32,714 nt of DNA. Source: an uncultured Muribaculum sp. Lineage in GTDB: Bacteria; Bacteroidota; Bacteroidia; Bacteroidales; Muribaculaceae. Below the pieces are notes generated by a model. The model did not search any database and had not been told where the DNA came from. It saw nothing but the letters and a program-made list of their open reading frames with translations. The translations under genes and the position numbers were made by a program. The stretch is taken from NCBI GenBank assembly GCA_910578785.1, contig CAJTSJ010000028.1:1-32714 (forward strand). Reading direction: 5' to 3'. Positions within the stretch are counted from its first letter, which is position 1, and each line of letters starts with the position of its first letter. Positions 1-8,670 of this stretch are shown here, one piece after another.

Positions 1-17
1 GTGAATCTATTTCATGT

Positions 18-43
18 ATCGAAGATTTTTGCACTTCGATTTT
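18..43 (+). terminator. Possible terminator hairpin at left edge
   Basis: A 7-bp perfect stem (ATCGAAG at 18-24 with CTTCGAT at 34-40, 9-nt loop) is followed by TTTG. It could end a plus-strand gene lying left of the window. The T tract is short, so this is tentative. Between here and 183 I see no gene. Confidence 0.3.
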
Positions 44-182
44 GAAAGTACACTTTAATTTCAGAACACTGCCCACAGCAACAGCATATGGGACATGCCG
101 GATGCCATAATCTACCCATCACCCGACACCGCTACCATTCCGATGCCATAACCAAACAGCAGGAAATGACCTGTCACACGAC

Positions 183-224
183 TAAAAAGACGAAGTTCCC
201 GGTCCTTTCAAGGAACCGGGAACT
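183..224 (-). terminator. Rho-independent terminator of the TPR lipoprotein gene
   Basis: Read on the minus strand, a 10-bp perfect stem (194-203 with 215-224, core GTTCCCGGT/ACCGGGAAC) with a further weak inner part is followed by a T-rich run (TCTTTTTAG, complement of 183-190). It lies about 30 nt past the stop codon of the gene ending at 254. Confidence 0.8.
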
Positions 225-253
225 CCAGTTATATTTCGCCAAAAATGATGTCT

Positions 254-1936
254 TTAGAATATGCCGAGGTCAAACTTTGAGAATTCGAGGTCGGTTTTAG
301 CCTTGTCCTTCATCTTCGGGTCAAGCTTGATGGCTGTGCGAAGGTTGTTCATGACCATGTTCTCGTTGTTGGTACGGGCGCCGAGGATAGCGGTCAGATA
401 GAAGGTTGTGGCGTTCGGATTGCGGATACCGCCGAGAGTAGTCTTAGCCTTGCTGTAGTCCTTGTTGAGAATCTGGGCAAGAGCGGCGTTGTTTGACTTG
501 CTGTCGCCGAAAGCGCGGATGGCCGAATTGTAGTCGCCCTGCTTCAGATAATATGTTCCGAGAGCGTCGGCCAATTCGGGCACACCTGCGGCGTTGCCGA
601 ACTTCGCAGTAGCATCCTTATAGTTATTGTTAAGGAGCGACACCAGACCGAGGTTCATCTGAGCCTCGCCGCTGTTGGGAGCAATCTTGGCGGCCTGCGC
701 GAAACATGCGGCGGCGGCTTCATAATCCTGGTCGATGAACTGGCACATACCGAGGTTGTTGTATGCGCGGTAGTCGTTCGGATACAGGCTAATGGCAGTA
801 TCATAAATCTGCAGACGCTTGTCATTGTCGTCGGTAAGGGTTCCGGCATAAAGGATTTCGTCTACGCTGAGAGCCTTAGGATTCAGAAGATACACATTCA
901 TGATTTCCTCATCGCTCTTTCCGATAACGTCGATGGATGCGGTGATGCGAGAATAGCGGAGCTGGGGAAGAATCTCTTCGGCAAGCTGGTCGAACACAGA
1001 AGAAAGGTTGCGGATTTCACGCTCGCGCTGTTCGGGATCCTTGTACATCGAGAGCACGCTGAGGATAAGTTCCTTGTCCTGGATGTTGCTGGCGGCCACC
1101 AAAGTCTTGAAACCCTCCCAGTCCTGGGGAGTGAAGTCGGCGGTCAGTTCTCCGAAGTCGGTGATATGATCCTTCTTAAGCTTTTTCTCCACATAGCCGA
1201 GAGTGTTCTTCTCGCGGTTTTCGGCAAGCTTGGTGTTGAGTTCCACACCACCGTCGGGCGAGGCATACGAGGTCACGTTGATTTCCTTGATTTCACGGCG
1301 GCCGTCGTCGTTGGCTTCAGCCAATTCGTTGTGGAGGTCCTGCATCTGGCGTGTACGGAGTTCGCCGTCGCGGATGTTAGCCTGGTTGATAAGGAACTTG
1401 ATGTCGGCATCAAACTTCTCGTTGATGATGCGCTGGAACTTGTCGGGAGCTATTGCAGGGCTTACCGAGCCGGCATCGGCCAAAGCGGCGGTCGCCACAA
1501 CACCGTCAGCCACCTTCACGCGCGGAAGCACATACTGCTTGTTGCCCTGACGCACAGAGAACGAAAGCAACAGCTGGCTTTTGCGCATCTCCGGATTATA
1601 TACATATTGAACAGGGATAGTCACGGTGCCGCCGTTTTCATAATTGACAACGGGGTTGTTGCCGCGCACCTTTTCGCCCTGGAAAGTATATGGAGCCGAA
1701 GCCACTTCCATTCCGTCAAACTCCAGATAAGGAGTCACAGTGACTTCTGCATTTTTCTGGAAGAATTTTGCGGGGATATTACCGGTGACGGTGCCCGGAA
1801 CCTTGTCGCCTACCACTTCAAGAGGGTTAGGATTTACAGAAAAATAGTCAGCCTTGAACTGGTTCATTTTCTTGCCGCATCCGGTCAGTAACAAGGCACT
1901 TCCCAGAATGAGCGAATAGCACAATTTGCTGTTCAT
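254..1936 (-). CDS. TPR lipoprotein with OmpA-like segment
   Basis: A 560-residue predicted lipoprotein. The N-terminus has a short hydrophobic signal ending in a lipobox (LLTGC, Cys20), so it should be lipid-anchored in the cell envelope. Residues about 25-150 look like a beta-rich domain. Around residue 217 a stretch reading SYASPDGGVELNTKLAENR resembles the peptidoglycan-binding OmpA C-terminal fold, where such 'ASP(E/D)G...N..L...R' patterns are typical in Bacteroidota. Residues about 380-470 hold tetratricopeptide repeats (YRAYNNLGMCQFIDQDYEAA and following), usually a protein-protein interaction surface. The gene is transcribed alone, with its own promoter (2014-2021) and terminator (183-224). 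A role as an envelope scaffold tying outer membrane to cell wall is inference. No enzyme motif is seen. Confidence 0.85.
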   Translation of the reverse strand: MNSKLCYSLILGSALLLTGCGKKMNQFKADYFSVNPNPLEVVGDKVPGTVTGNIPAKFFQKNAEVTVTPYLEFDGMEVASAPYTFQGEKVRGNNPVVNYENGGTVTIPVQYVYNPEMRKSQLLLSFSVRQGNKQYVLPRVKVADGVVATAALADAGSVSPAIAPDKFQRIINEKFDADIKFLINQANIRDGELRTRQMQDLHNELAEANDDGRREIKEINVTSYASPDGGVELNTKLAENREKNTLGYVEKKLKKDHITDFGELTADFTPQDWEGFKTLVAASNIQDKELILSVLSMYKDPEQREREIRNLSSVFDQLAEEILPQLRYSRITASIDVIGKSDEEIMNVYLLNPKALSVDEILYAGTLTDDNDKRLQIYDTAISLYPNDYRAYNNLGMCQFIDQDYEAAAACFAQAAKIAPNSGEAQMNLGLVSLLNNNYKDATAKFGNAAGVPELADALGTYYLKQGDYNSAIRAFGDSKSNNAALAQILNKDYSKAKTTLGGIRNPNATTFYLTAILGARTNNENMVMNNLRTAIKLDPKMKDKAKTDLEFSKFDLGIF

Positions 1937-2013
1937 GATTAAAAATTGATTATTGTTGTTATGTGATAAATGATTATTCTCTACAGTAAAGTTGATTCAA
2001 ATAATTTCCAGTG

Positions 2014-2044
2014 CAAATATAATAATTATTTTGAAGATATTTTC
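2014..2044 (-). promoter_or_regulatory. Promoter of the TPR lipoprotein gene
   Basis: TATATTTG on the minus strand (complement of 2014-2021) is an exact match to the Bacteroidota -7 box TAnnTTTG and lies about 78 nt upstream of the ATG at 1936. The -33 region, around 2041-2045 (TGTGAAA), is only a weak match. Confidence 0.5.
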
Positions 2045-2133
2045 ACACCACACGCAGTCTATATGTTAAATAATCAAATACTTTCGCTCCGCACACTCTT
2101 TCGTGGCGTACAGGACAAAACATTTATGTCCAA

Positions 2134-2168
2134 GTTGAGCGTTTTTTAATCATAAATTGCTAAATTTG
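2134..2168 (+). promoter_or_regulatory. Promoter of speA-truA
   Basis: TAAATTTG at 2161-2168 matches the Bacteroidota -7 consensus. GTTG at 2134-2137 is a candidate -33 box, although its spacing (23 nt) is a little long. Transcription would start about 35 nt before the speA ATG. Confidence 0.5.
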
Positions 2169-2212
2169 CATTTTAAATATTTATTAGTTTTATATTCAAT
2201 AATTATCAGTCG

Positions 2213-4117
2213 ATGAGAAAATGGCGCATTGAGGACAGCGCAGAGCTGTACAACATCAATGGTTGGGGATTGAAATACTTCTCCATTAATGAAAAAGGGC
2301 ATGTGACCGTCACCCCCAAGGAGGGGCATGCATCAGTTGACATCAAGGAAGTGCTTGATGAACTGCAGGTGCGTGACGTCGCAGCTCCGCTGTTGCTTAG
2401 ATTTCCTGACATCCTGGACAATCGCGTGGAAAAAATCTCGCGATGCTTCCATCTGGCGGCTGAAGAATATAAATATGACGCACAGAACTTCATCATATAC
2501 CCCATCAAGGTAAACCAGATACGCGAGGTGGTGGAAGAGATAGTGTCGCACGGCAAAAAGTTCAACATCGGACTTGAAGCCGGATCCAAGCCCGAACTGC
2601 ATGCAGTGCTGGCGACCAACATCGCCGACGACGCACTAATAATCTGCAACGGATATAAGGACAAGGACTACATCGAGCTGGCGCTTCTCGCACAGAAGAT
2701 GGGACGCCGCATATTCCTTGTAGTGGAAAAGCTCAACGAGCTGACCACCATTGCAAGCGTGGCCAAACGCCTTAACATAACACCCAACGTGGGAATACGC
2801 ATAAAGCTGTCAAGCGCCGGATCCGGCAAATGGGAAGAATCCGGAGGCGACCAGTCGAAATTCGGACTGAACTCAAGCGAGCTATTCAACGCGCTCGACT
2901 TCCTTGAGAAGAACAAGATGACCGAATGCCTTAAGCTCATCCACTTCCACATCGGAAGCCAGATAACCAAAATACGCCGCATCAAGAACGCACTGCGCGA
3001 AGCTACCCAATTCTATGTCCAGCTGTCAAAGATGGGATTCAACATCGACTTCATCGACATAGGCGGAGGACTTGGCGTAGACTACGACGGCACACGCAGT
3101 TCGGCAAGCGAAAGCTCGATGAACTACTCCATCCAGGAGTACGCCAACGACTCTGTGTCGGCACTGGTGGACGCATGTGTGAAAAACGGACTGAAACAGC
3201 CCAATATCATCACCGAGAGCGGACGCTCGTTGACCGCCCACCATTCCGTACTTATATTCGAGGTGCTTGCCACAACATCGCTCCCGCAGTGGGACGAGCG
3301 CGAGGAGGTGTCGGAAGATGACCACGAACTCGCCCGCGAACTCTATGATATATGGGACAAGCTAAGCCAGCCCCGACTGTTCGAAAGCTGGCACGACGCA
3401 CTCCAGATACGCGAAGAAGCCCTCGACAGGTTCAGCCTCGGCATGCTTGACCTGCGCACAAGGTCGCAGATTGAAAAACTGTTCTGGTCTATCGCACGCG
3501 AAGTAGGCGAAATCGCCTCTACAATGAAGCATGCCCCCGAAGAACTACGCAAAATAGCAAAGATGCTTCCCGACAAATATTTCTGCAACTTCTCCCTGTT
3601 CCAGTCTCTTCCCGACTCTTGGGCCATCGACCAGGTATTCCCGATCATGCCCATATCCAGACTCGACGAGAAACCGACCCGCACGGCAACGTTGCAGGAC
3701 ATAACATGCGATTCCGACGGAAAGATTGCCAATTTCATATCGCCCCACGGCGGAACGGCAAACTCTCTGCCCGTACACACGCTCAAGCCAAACGAGCCAT
3801 ATTACATCGGAGTGTTCCTCGTAGGAGCCTACCAGGAAATCCTTGGCGACATGCACAATCTGTTCGGCGACACGAATGCGGTCCACATAAGCGTATACAA
3901 GGACAAATACGAAATCGACCAGATCATCTACGGTGAGACCGTCGACGAAGTGCTCGACTACGTGCAGTATAATCCCAAGAAGCTTGTGCGCAACGTTGAG
4001 ACATGGGTGACATCTTCCATGAAGAGCGGAAAAATCACCCCTGAAGAAGGACGCGAATTCATGAGCCAGTACCGCTCGGGGCTTTACGGCTACACATACC
4101 TCGAAAAGGACATGTAG
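2213..4117 (+). CDS. speA: Biosynthetic arginine decarboxylase
   Basis: Converts arginine to agmatine using pyridoxal phosphate and magnesium, the first step of the agmatine route to putrescine and spermidine in the cytoplasm. The 634 residues fit the family (E. coli SpeA is 658). Visible landmarks are the PLP-lysine motif YPIKVNQ (Lys99), the glycine-rich phosphate loop IGGGLGVDYDG, the ITESGRSLTAHHS segment, and the ITCDSDGKI motif with the catalytic cysteine at 499. The HFHIGSQI strand typical of fold-III decarboxylases is also present. truA starts 2 nt after the stop, so the two are very likely co-transcribed. No agmatine deiminase or carbamoylputrescine amidase is present nearby to complete the pathway. 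Confidence 0.97.
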   Translation: MRKWRIEDSAELYNINGWGLKYFSINEKGHVTVTPKEGHASVDIKEVLDELQVRDVAAPLLLRFPDILDNRVEKISRCFHLAAEEYKYDAQNFIIYPIKVNQIREVVEEIVSHGKKFNIGLEAGSKPELHAVLATNIADDALIICNGYKDKDYIELALLAQKMGRRIFLVVEKLNELTTIASVAKRLNITPNVGIRIKLSSAGSGKWEESGGDQSKFGLNSSELFNALDFLEKNKMTECLKLIHFHIGSQITKIRRIKNALREATQFYVQLSKMGFNIDFIDIGGGLGVDYDGTRSSASESSMNYSIQEYANDSVSALVDACVKNGLKQPNIITESGRSLTAHHSVLIFEVLATTSLPQWDEREEVSEDDHELARELYDIWDKLSQPRLFESWHDALQIREEALDRFSLGMLDLRTRSQIEKLFWSIAREVGEIASTMKHAPEELRKIAKMLPDKYFCNFSLFQSLPDSWAIDQVFPIMPISRLDEKPTRTATLQDITCDSDGKIANFISPHGGTANSLPVHTLKPNEPYYIGVFLVGAYQEILGDMHNLFGDTNAVHISVYKDKYEIDQIIYGETVDEVLDYVQYNPKKLVRNVETWVTSSMKSGKITPEEGREFMSQYRSGLYGYTYLEKDM

Positions 4118-4119
4118 CA

Positions 4120-4956
4120 ATGAACCGCGACATCCTGAAGACCGACGGCGAACTATACACGGCGAAAGTCAGATATTTCATGAGGCTTTCATACCGCGGG
4201 GCACGCTTCCACGGCTGGCAGACACAGCCCAACGCCGTCAGCGTGCAGTCCGTTATTGAAGAGAGCCTGTCAGTTATCACACGCGAAGAAGTCAGAATCA
4301 CCGGAGCCGGACGTACCGACACCGGTGTGAACGCGCGCATGATGGTGGCCCACTTCGACCTGGAGCGACCTGTAAAGTCTGCGGAATCATTCATCCGCGG
4401 ACTTAATTCGATGGTAGGCCCGGACATAGCCATCGAGGAGATTGTAAAAGTCCACCAGGATGCCCACGCACGTTTCGATGCCACGTCACGCACCTATCAC
4501 TACTACACCCACACAGGGAAGTCGCCGTTTCTGTATCCGTTGAGCTGGCAGGCCCCGGAGACGCTTGACTATGAGGCGATGAACCGCGCGGCGTCCATGT
4601 TGACTGAAATAAGCGACTTCACATCGTTTGCCAAACTGCATTCCGATGCAAAGACCAACATCTGCCGCGTCACCAGAGCCGAGTGGCTCGATCTCGGCGG
4701 CGGACGCCACGTCTTTGTCATTACCGCCGACCGATTTCTGCGCAACATGGTCCGTGCCGTTGTCGGCACGCTTGTCGATGTAGGCAGAGGCAAACTGTCG
4801 CTCGACCAGTTTGCCAAAGTCATAGAAGCGCGCGACCGGTGCGCGGCAGGGACATCCATGCCCCCGCATCCGTTGTTTCTCTGGGACATCAGATATCCCT
4901 ACTACAATCAGAACGAATCCTCCGAAAGTATCTTTATCACGTCGGGCGACAGATAG
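4120..4956 (+). CDS. truA: tRNA pseudouridine(38-40) synthase TruA
   Basis: Isomerises uridines 38-40 of the tRNA anticodon arm to pseudouridine. The catalytic motif GAGRTDTGVNA is intact, with nucleophile Asp67, and the N-terminal SYRGARFHGWQ strand and the late FLRNMVRAVVGTLVDVGRGK motif are typical. The length is 278 residues, longer than the usual 245-260. The ATG 2 nt after speA is taken as the start. An internal ATG at 4180 (residue 21, MRLSYRG) would be closer to most family members. The protein also runs about 16 residues past the usual C-terminal WDIRYP end, and this tail lies in the 49-bp region shared with the convergent gene 4908-5762. Confidence 0.95.
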   Translation: MNRDILKTDGELYTAKVRYFMRLSYRGARFHGWQTQPNAVSVQSVIEESLSVITREEVRITGAGRTDTGVNARMMVAHFDLERPVKSAESFIRGLNSMVGPDIAIEEIVKVHQDAHARFDATSRTYHYYTHTGKSPFLYPLSWQAPETLDYEAMNRAASMLTEISDFTSFAKLHSDAKTNICRVTRAEWLDLGGGRHVFVITADRFLRNMVRAVVGTLVDVGRGKLSLDQFAKVIEARDRCAAGTSMPPHPLFLWDIRYPYYNQNESSESIFITSGDR

Positions 4957-5762
4957 TCGCTGATTACGTAAAACGGCACACGGACATCGACGGCACCGGT
5001 CGAATAAGGCGCTATGTCGTATGGATGATAGTGGAACACCACATCGTAGCCTTGCAGATAGAAATTCTTCGACAGATAAATCTGGTCGGTAAAGAAGCCC
5101 TTCGAGGCAAGCTCTTCCATCGACGAAACGCCGTTGTCCGCCACAAGTTTATCTTTCACCGCCTTAAGGAGTGCTTCAGCAGAACCGGGCTTGAAAGCCG
5201 AATCAAAATCAATCACCCTACCCGATGCAAAGTCGAAATTCAGGAACTGCGACACCGTAAGCCCGTGCGCTCCTCCCTCATATACGCTCGACATAATCTG
5301 ATAGACTATAAACCGGGGACTAAATGCCACCGCCGACACTATCGTGCCGTGGTAAAGCACCATGGATTTCGACATTTCCGGAATGGAGTCAACGGGAATC
5401 ATCTTATATGTGTCGCCGCCCTGCGGATTGTCCAACGAAGCAAGGATAGATTCCTCAAGCGTCCTTTTCGGGTTCAGGAATGTACGCGCAATCAGCGAAT
5501 CCTGAAGAGCCTTGATGTCATAACCTCCCATCTGTTCTGGCCACTCTATAGCCACATTGACCTTGCTGTACACATTAAGAGAATCGGCAAACAGCGCCCC
5601 TTCGCACATATAGTCCTTCTCAGCCGATTTAACAACCTGAACCACCTTGAACTCGTCTATTTTGTCGACATTGGCTGTCGTGCCTCCCCCGCCGCATGAC
5701 CACAGTCCGAGCAACCCGGCGGAACATGCCAGCAGACCTATCCACGAATATTTCATAATCAT
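4908..5762 (-). CDS. DUF3298/RsiV-like lipoprotein
   Basis: A 284-residue predicted lipoprotein. The signal ends in a lipobox-like LWSC (Cys23) followed by a glycine run. The earlier LLAC (Cys13) seems too near the N-terminus. The body resembles DUF4163/DUF3298 proteins, the extracytoplasmic fold also found in the anti-sigma factor RsiV. It has the recognisable segment SSVYEGGAHGLTVSQFLNFD near the middle and a C-terminal VVFHYHPYDIAPYSTGAVDV stretch. It has no anti-sigma or transmembrane part, so a sensing or ligand-binding role is only possible by analogy. A second ATG at 5756 (MKYSW) is an equally good start. The 3' end overlaps the 3' end of truA on the opposite strand by 49 bp, with no terminator between. 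Confidence 0.8.
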   Translation of the reverse strand: MIMKYSWIGLLACSAGLLGLWSCGGGGTTANVDKIDEFKVVQVVKSAEKDYMCEGALFADSLNVYSKVNVAIEWPEQMGGYDIKALQDSLIARTFLNPKRTLEESILASLDNPQGGDTYKMIPVDSIPEMSKSMVLYHGTIVSAVAFSPRFIVYQIMSSVYEGGAHGLTVSQFLNFDFASGRVIDFDSAFKPGSAEALLKAVKDKLVADNGVSSMEELASKGFFTDQIYLSKNFYLQGYDVVFHYHPYDIAPYSTGAVDVRVPFYVISDYLSPDVIKILSEDSF

Positions 5763-6139
5763 ATCCTCATATTTATAAATTAATATTCAATACAATAATA
5801 ACGCCCGGCAGCGTCCGTTTGCTCATTCCGCGCAAAAATCAGGCATATCGAAGCCCCCCGAAATCAGCACCAAGCCTAATTAACATTCATTAAGCAATTT
5901 AAATCGGCTAAAGCCGTCACAACAGCGTATTTCATGTAACATAATTGTAACCAGCACGATAAACCGTCTCAGTCCATAACTTCCAAAAAATCAAGCAAAA
6001 CTGACAAGAAAAAGTCCTCTATCGAACAAATTGCGCAAAAAAACCAACTTTGTGCACTGAAAAGTTTTAGTAATTCGATTAAAATTACTTACTTTGCACT
6101 GCAAAATCGCAAAATCATTATTAATTAAAATTTATAACT
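5763..6139. other. 377-nt spacer between divergent lipoprotein gene and acpP
   Basis: A/T-rich and without a convincing coding frame. The right part holds the acpP promoter. A small perfect hairpin (CGGCT-aa-AGCCG, 5905-5916) and a near-repeat GTAACATAATTGTAAC around 5936-5951 are visible. No clear minus-strand TAnnTTTG box for the lipoprotein gene was found. Confidence 0.5.
6066..6097 (+). promoter_or_regulatory. Promoter of acpP-fabF
   Basis: TTACTTTG at 6090-6097 is one base off the TAnnTTTG -7 box. TTTT at 6066-6069 sits 20 nt upstream in the -33 position. The resulting leader is about 35 nt. A second possible box, CAACTTTG, lies near 6045-6054. Confidence 0.45.
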
Positions 6140-6376
6140 ATGTCAGAAATTGCATCTCGAGTAAAGGCTATTATCGCTGACAAGCTCAACGTTGATGAAA
6201 ACGAAGTAACAGAAACTGCAGAATTCACCAAGGATCTTGGCGCAGATAGCCTCGACACCGTTGAACTCATCATGGAATTTGAGAAAGAATTCGGCATCAC
6301 AATTCCCGATGACAAGGCCGAAGGCATCACTACTGTAAAGGATGCTATCGAATACATCGAAGCTGCAAAGAACTAA
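6140..6376 (+). CDS. acpP: Acyl carrier protein
   Basis: A 78-residue acidic protein that carries growing fatty acids on a 4'-phosphopantetheine arm. The attachment motif DLGADSLDTVEL is intact with Ser37 as the modified residue, followed by the helix MEFEKEFGI that partner enzymes recognise. Length and charge are standard. fabF starts 40 nt downstream in the same direction, the usual pairing for type II fatty acid synthesis. The codons are visibly richer in A/T-ending forms (GAA, GTT, AAC/AAT) than those of neighbouring genes, consistent with high expression. Confidence 0.98.
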   Translation: MSEIASRVKAIIADKLNVDENEVTETAEFTKDLGADSLDTVELIMEFEKEFGITIPDDKAEGITTVKDAIEYIEAAKN

Positions 6377-6416
6377 TCATAACCAGATTCTTTCTTTCAT
6401 CTTATTAAGTGATTAA

Positions 6417-7679
6417 ATGGAATTAAAGAGAGTTGTTGTAACAGGACTTGGCGCGCTTACTCCGCTTGGAAACGACGTGGCTACCACTTGGGACGCCGCC
6501 GTCAACGGCAAGAGCGGTGCCGCTCCTATTACTCATTTTGATGCCTATAAGTTCAAGACACAGTTTGCCTGCGAGGTGAAGGGATTCAATGCGGCCGACC
6601 ATTTCGACCGTAAATTTGTCCGTCAGCTCGACCTATATGCTCAGTATGCCATGGTGGCAGCCCGCCAGGCAGTCAGAGATGCAAACCTCGATTCTGAAGA
6701 TATCAATAAGAATCGCGTAGGTGTCATCATCGCGGCAGGTATCGGCGGTCTTCACACTTTTGAAGAAGAAGCCGGCTACTATGCTATGCATGAGGACTTA
6801 GGACCAAAATACAATCCTTTCTTCATCCCTAAGATGATCGCCGACATCGCTTCGGGTCACGTCAGCATGGAATATGGCTATCACGGACCCAACTTTGGCG
6901 TTGTTTCCGCTTGCGCATCATCCACAAACGCGCTCATTGACGCATACAATCTTATCCGCTTAGGCAAAGCCGACGCTATAGTAGCCGGTGGTGCTGAAGC
7001 AGCCATCTACCCTGCCGGTGTAGGCGGTTTTAACTCCATGCGCGCACTATCTACCCGCAACGACAGCCCCGAAACCGCGTCTCGCCCCTTCAGCAAGTCG
7101 CGTGACGGATTCGTGATGGGTGAAGGTTCCGCCGTTCTGGTGCTTGAGGAACTTGAGCACGCCAAGGCACGCGGAGCAAAGATATATGCAGAAGTGGTAG
7201 GCGGTGGACTTTCCGCCGACGCATACCACCTGACAGCTACACACCCCGAAGGCTTAGGTGCGAAGCTCGTAATGGAAAATGCGCTTGAAGATGCCGGGAT
7301 GAAACCTGAGGATATCGACTACATCAACGTACATGGCACATCCACTCCCGTGGGTGACATTTCCGAAGTCAAAGCCATCAAAGAAGTATTCGGCGACCAC
7401 GCATACAAACTCAACATCAGCTCTACAAAGTCTATGACCGGACACCTTCTCGGTGCCACCGGCGCTTTGGAAGCTCTGTTCTGCGTGAAGTCAGTACAGG
7501 ATGACATTGTTCCTCCGACCATCAACCACGATCCGGAAGACAAAGACGAGGAAATCGACTACAATCTCAACTTCACTTTTGACAAAGCCCAGAAGCGTAC
7601 TGTCAACGCCGCACTGTCCAACACATTCGGCTTCGGCGGTCACAATGCAAGTCTTATCGTGAAGAAATACACTGAATAA
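6417..7679 (+). CDS. fabF: 3-oxoacyl-[ACP] synthase II
   Basis: Condensing enzyme that elongates acyl-ACP with malonyl-ACP in fatty acid synthesis. The Cys-His-His triad is complete: Cys166 in SACASSTNA, His306 in NVHGTSTPVGD and His343 in TGHLLGATGA. The C-terminal NTFGFGGHNASLI motif is present, and 420 residues is the normal length. It forms a two-gene operon with acpP and is closed by a strong terminator at 7703-7735. In many Bacteroidales an rnc (RNase III) gene follows fabF. Here it does not. Confidence 0.98.
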   Translation: MELKRVVVTGLGALTPLGNDVATTWDAAVNGKSGAAPITHFDAYKFKTQFACEVKGFNAADHFDRKFVRQLDLYAQYAMVAARQAVRDANLDSEDINKNRVGVIIAAGIGGLHTFEEEAGYYAMHEDLGPKYNPFFIPKMIADIASGHVSMEYGYHGPNFGVVSACASSTNALIDAYNLIRLGKADAIVAGGAEAAIYPAGVGGFNSMRALSTRNDSPETASRPFSKSRDGFVMGEGSAVLVLEELEHAKARGAKIYAEVVGGGLSADAYHLTATHPEGLGAKLVMENALEDAGMKPEDIDYINVHGTSTPVGDISEVKAIKEVFGDHAYKLNISSTKSMTGHLLGATGALEALFCVKSVQDDIVPPTINHDPEDKDEEIDYNLNFTFDKAQKRTVNAALSNTFGFGGHNASLIVKKYTE

Positions 7680-7702
7680 GCTAATTCACTGTATGATTAT
7701 AG

Positions 7703-7735
7703 AAAAGGGAAGTCCGATGGACTTCCCTTTTTGTT
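7703..7735 (+). terminator. Bidirectional terminator between fabF and ruvC
   Basis: A 13-bp perfect stem (7703-7715 with 7719-7731, core GGGAAGTCC/GGACTTCCC) with a 3-nt loop, flanked by A-runs on the left and TTTTT on the right. It works for fabF on the plus strand and probably for ruvC (stop at 7784) on the minus strand. Confidence 0.92.
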
Positions 7736-7783
7736 TTCTCTAATTCACTTTCAAACCCAGGGGTGAGCCTGTTTAATGCCCAG

Positions 7784-8368
7784 TCACTTTACCCTATCGG
7801 GATTCTTGGCTATAAACTCCTTCCACGAGCGCGGGCCGGAAGCCTTCAACGGCTTGGAACTTTCGTAGAAGTGGCACAAAGCGGCCGCAAGCGCATCAGT
7901 GGCATCAAGCTCCGGAAGAATGTTGGCGCGGTCTATGTTAAGTATCCGGCGAAGCATCTCCTGCACCTGCTCCTTCGACGCGGCGCCATTGCCCGTTATG
8001 GACATCTTTATTTTTCTCGGTTCATACTCGGTGATGCATATGTCGCGGTTGATGGCGGCCGCCATCGCCACTCCCTGCGCACGGCCCAGTTTTAGCATCG
8101 ACTGGACGTTTTTGCCGAAAAACGGTGCCTCTATGGCCATTTCATCAGGCAGATACTGCTCGATAATGCCGGTTATACGGCTGAATATGTGGCCCAGACG
8201 CAAGTAATGGCTGTCAAACTTGCTAAGCTTGATGACCCCCATCGCAATCACCGCAGGCTTGCCCTTTCTGACTCCAAGCATCCCATAGCCCATCACATTC
8301 GTTCCGGGATCGACCCCCATTATAATCTTGTCCCAGTCGCGCAGTGCCTCGTTACGCCCGGTAGTCAC
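7784..8368 (-). CDS. ruvC: Holliday junction endonuclease RuvC
   Basis: Resolves Holliday junctions with RuvAB during recombination and repair. The RNase-H-fold catalytic acidic residues are visible: Asp20 in GVDPGTN, Glu80 in AIEAPFFGKN, and Asp155/Asp158 in ELDATDALAAAL. The chosen start is GTG at 8368, which overlaps the preceding stop as GTGA. This gives 194 residues. An internal ATG at 8320 (MGVDPG) would give the usual family N-terminus and cannot be excluded. It is last in a run with the DUF4286 and GYF/CD225 genes. No ruvA or ruvB is in the window. Confidence 0.95.
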   Translation of the reverse strand: MTTGRNEALRDWDKIIMGVDPGTNVMGYGMLGVRKGKPAVIAMGVIKLSKFDSHYLRLGHIFSRITGIIEQYLPDEMAIEAPFFGKNVQSMLKLGRAQGVAMAAAINRDICITEYEPRKIKMSITGNGAASKEQVQEMLRRILNIDRANILPELDATDALAAALCHFYESSKPLKASGPRSWKEFIAKNPDRVK

Positions 8369-8670
8369 GCCTTAACCTCCTGCATCAACGTTGTGAAAAA
8401 CAAAGCCTTCTCGCCCCAGCGCCCATGCATCTCGGCGAGCAGTTTAGGCTGAACGACATTAAGCCACCTGTCAGCGTCCGATTCAGAGTCGGCGTGTACC
8501 TGGACGGCATAACCTGCACCGCCCTCCATCTGCGACATTATTTTCAGGAACAAAGGCCGGCAATGTACTCCTGACGACAGGGCAATTGCCAAATAGGTGG
8601 CATGTATCCATGCCACCCATTCCTGTTCTATCGATGATTCCACATGAAATGTGGTATTCACTACTATCAT
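8365..8670 (-). CDS. DUF4286 family protein
   Basis: A small cytoplasmic protein of 101 residues beginning MIVVNTTFHVESSIEQEWVA. The family (DUF4286, ferredoxin-like in appearance) is common in Bacteroidota and has no assigned function. The ATG at 8668-8670 overlaps the upstream gene's stop as ATGA, and its own stop overlaps the ruvC start as GTGA. This shows tight translational coupling and supports this start over a longer frame reaching 8769. Position suggests co-expression with RuvC, but no DNA-related motif is visible. Confidence 0.85.
   Translation of the reverse strand: MIVVNTTFHVESSIEQEWVAWIHATYLAIALSSGVHCRPLFLKIMSQMEGGAGYAVQVHADSESDADRWLNVVQPKLLAEMHGRWGEKALFFTTLMQEVKA

Noticed and set aside
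88..300. A 70-codon plus-strand frame at the left end
   Set aside because: It runs straight through the terminator of the lipoprotein gene and into its coding end. No promoter or protein-like character.
4683..5699. A 338-codon plus-strand frame spanning the truA/lipoprotein junction
   Set aside because: Arg/His-rich shadow. It crosses two real genes and matches neither family.
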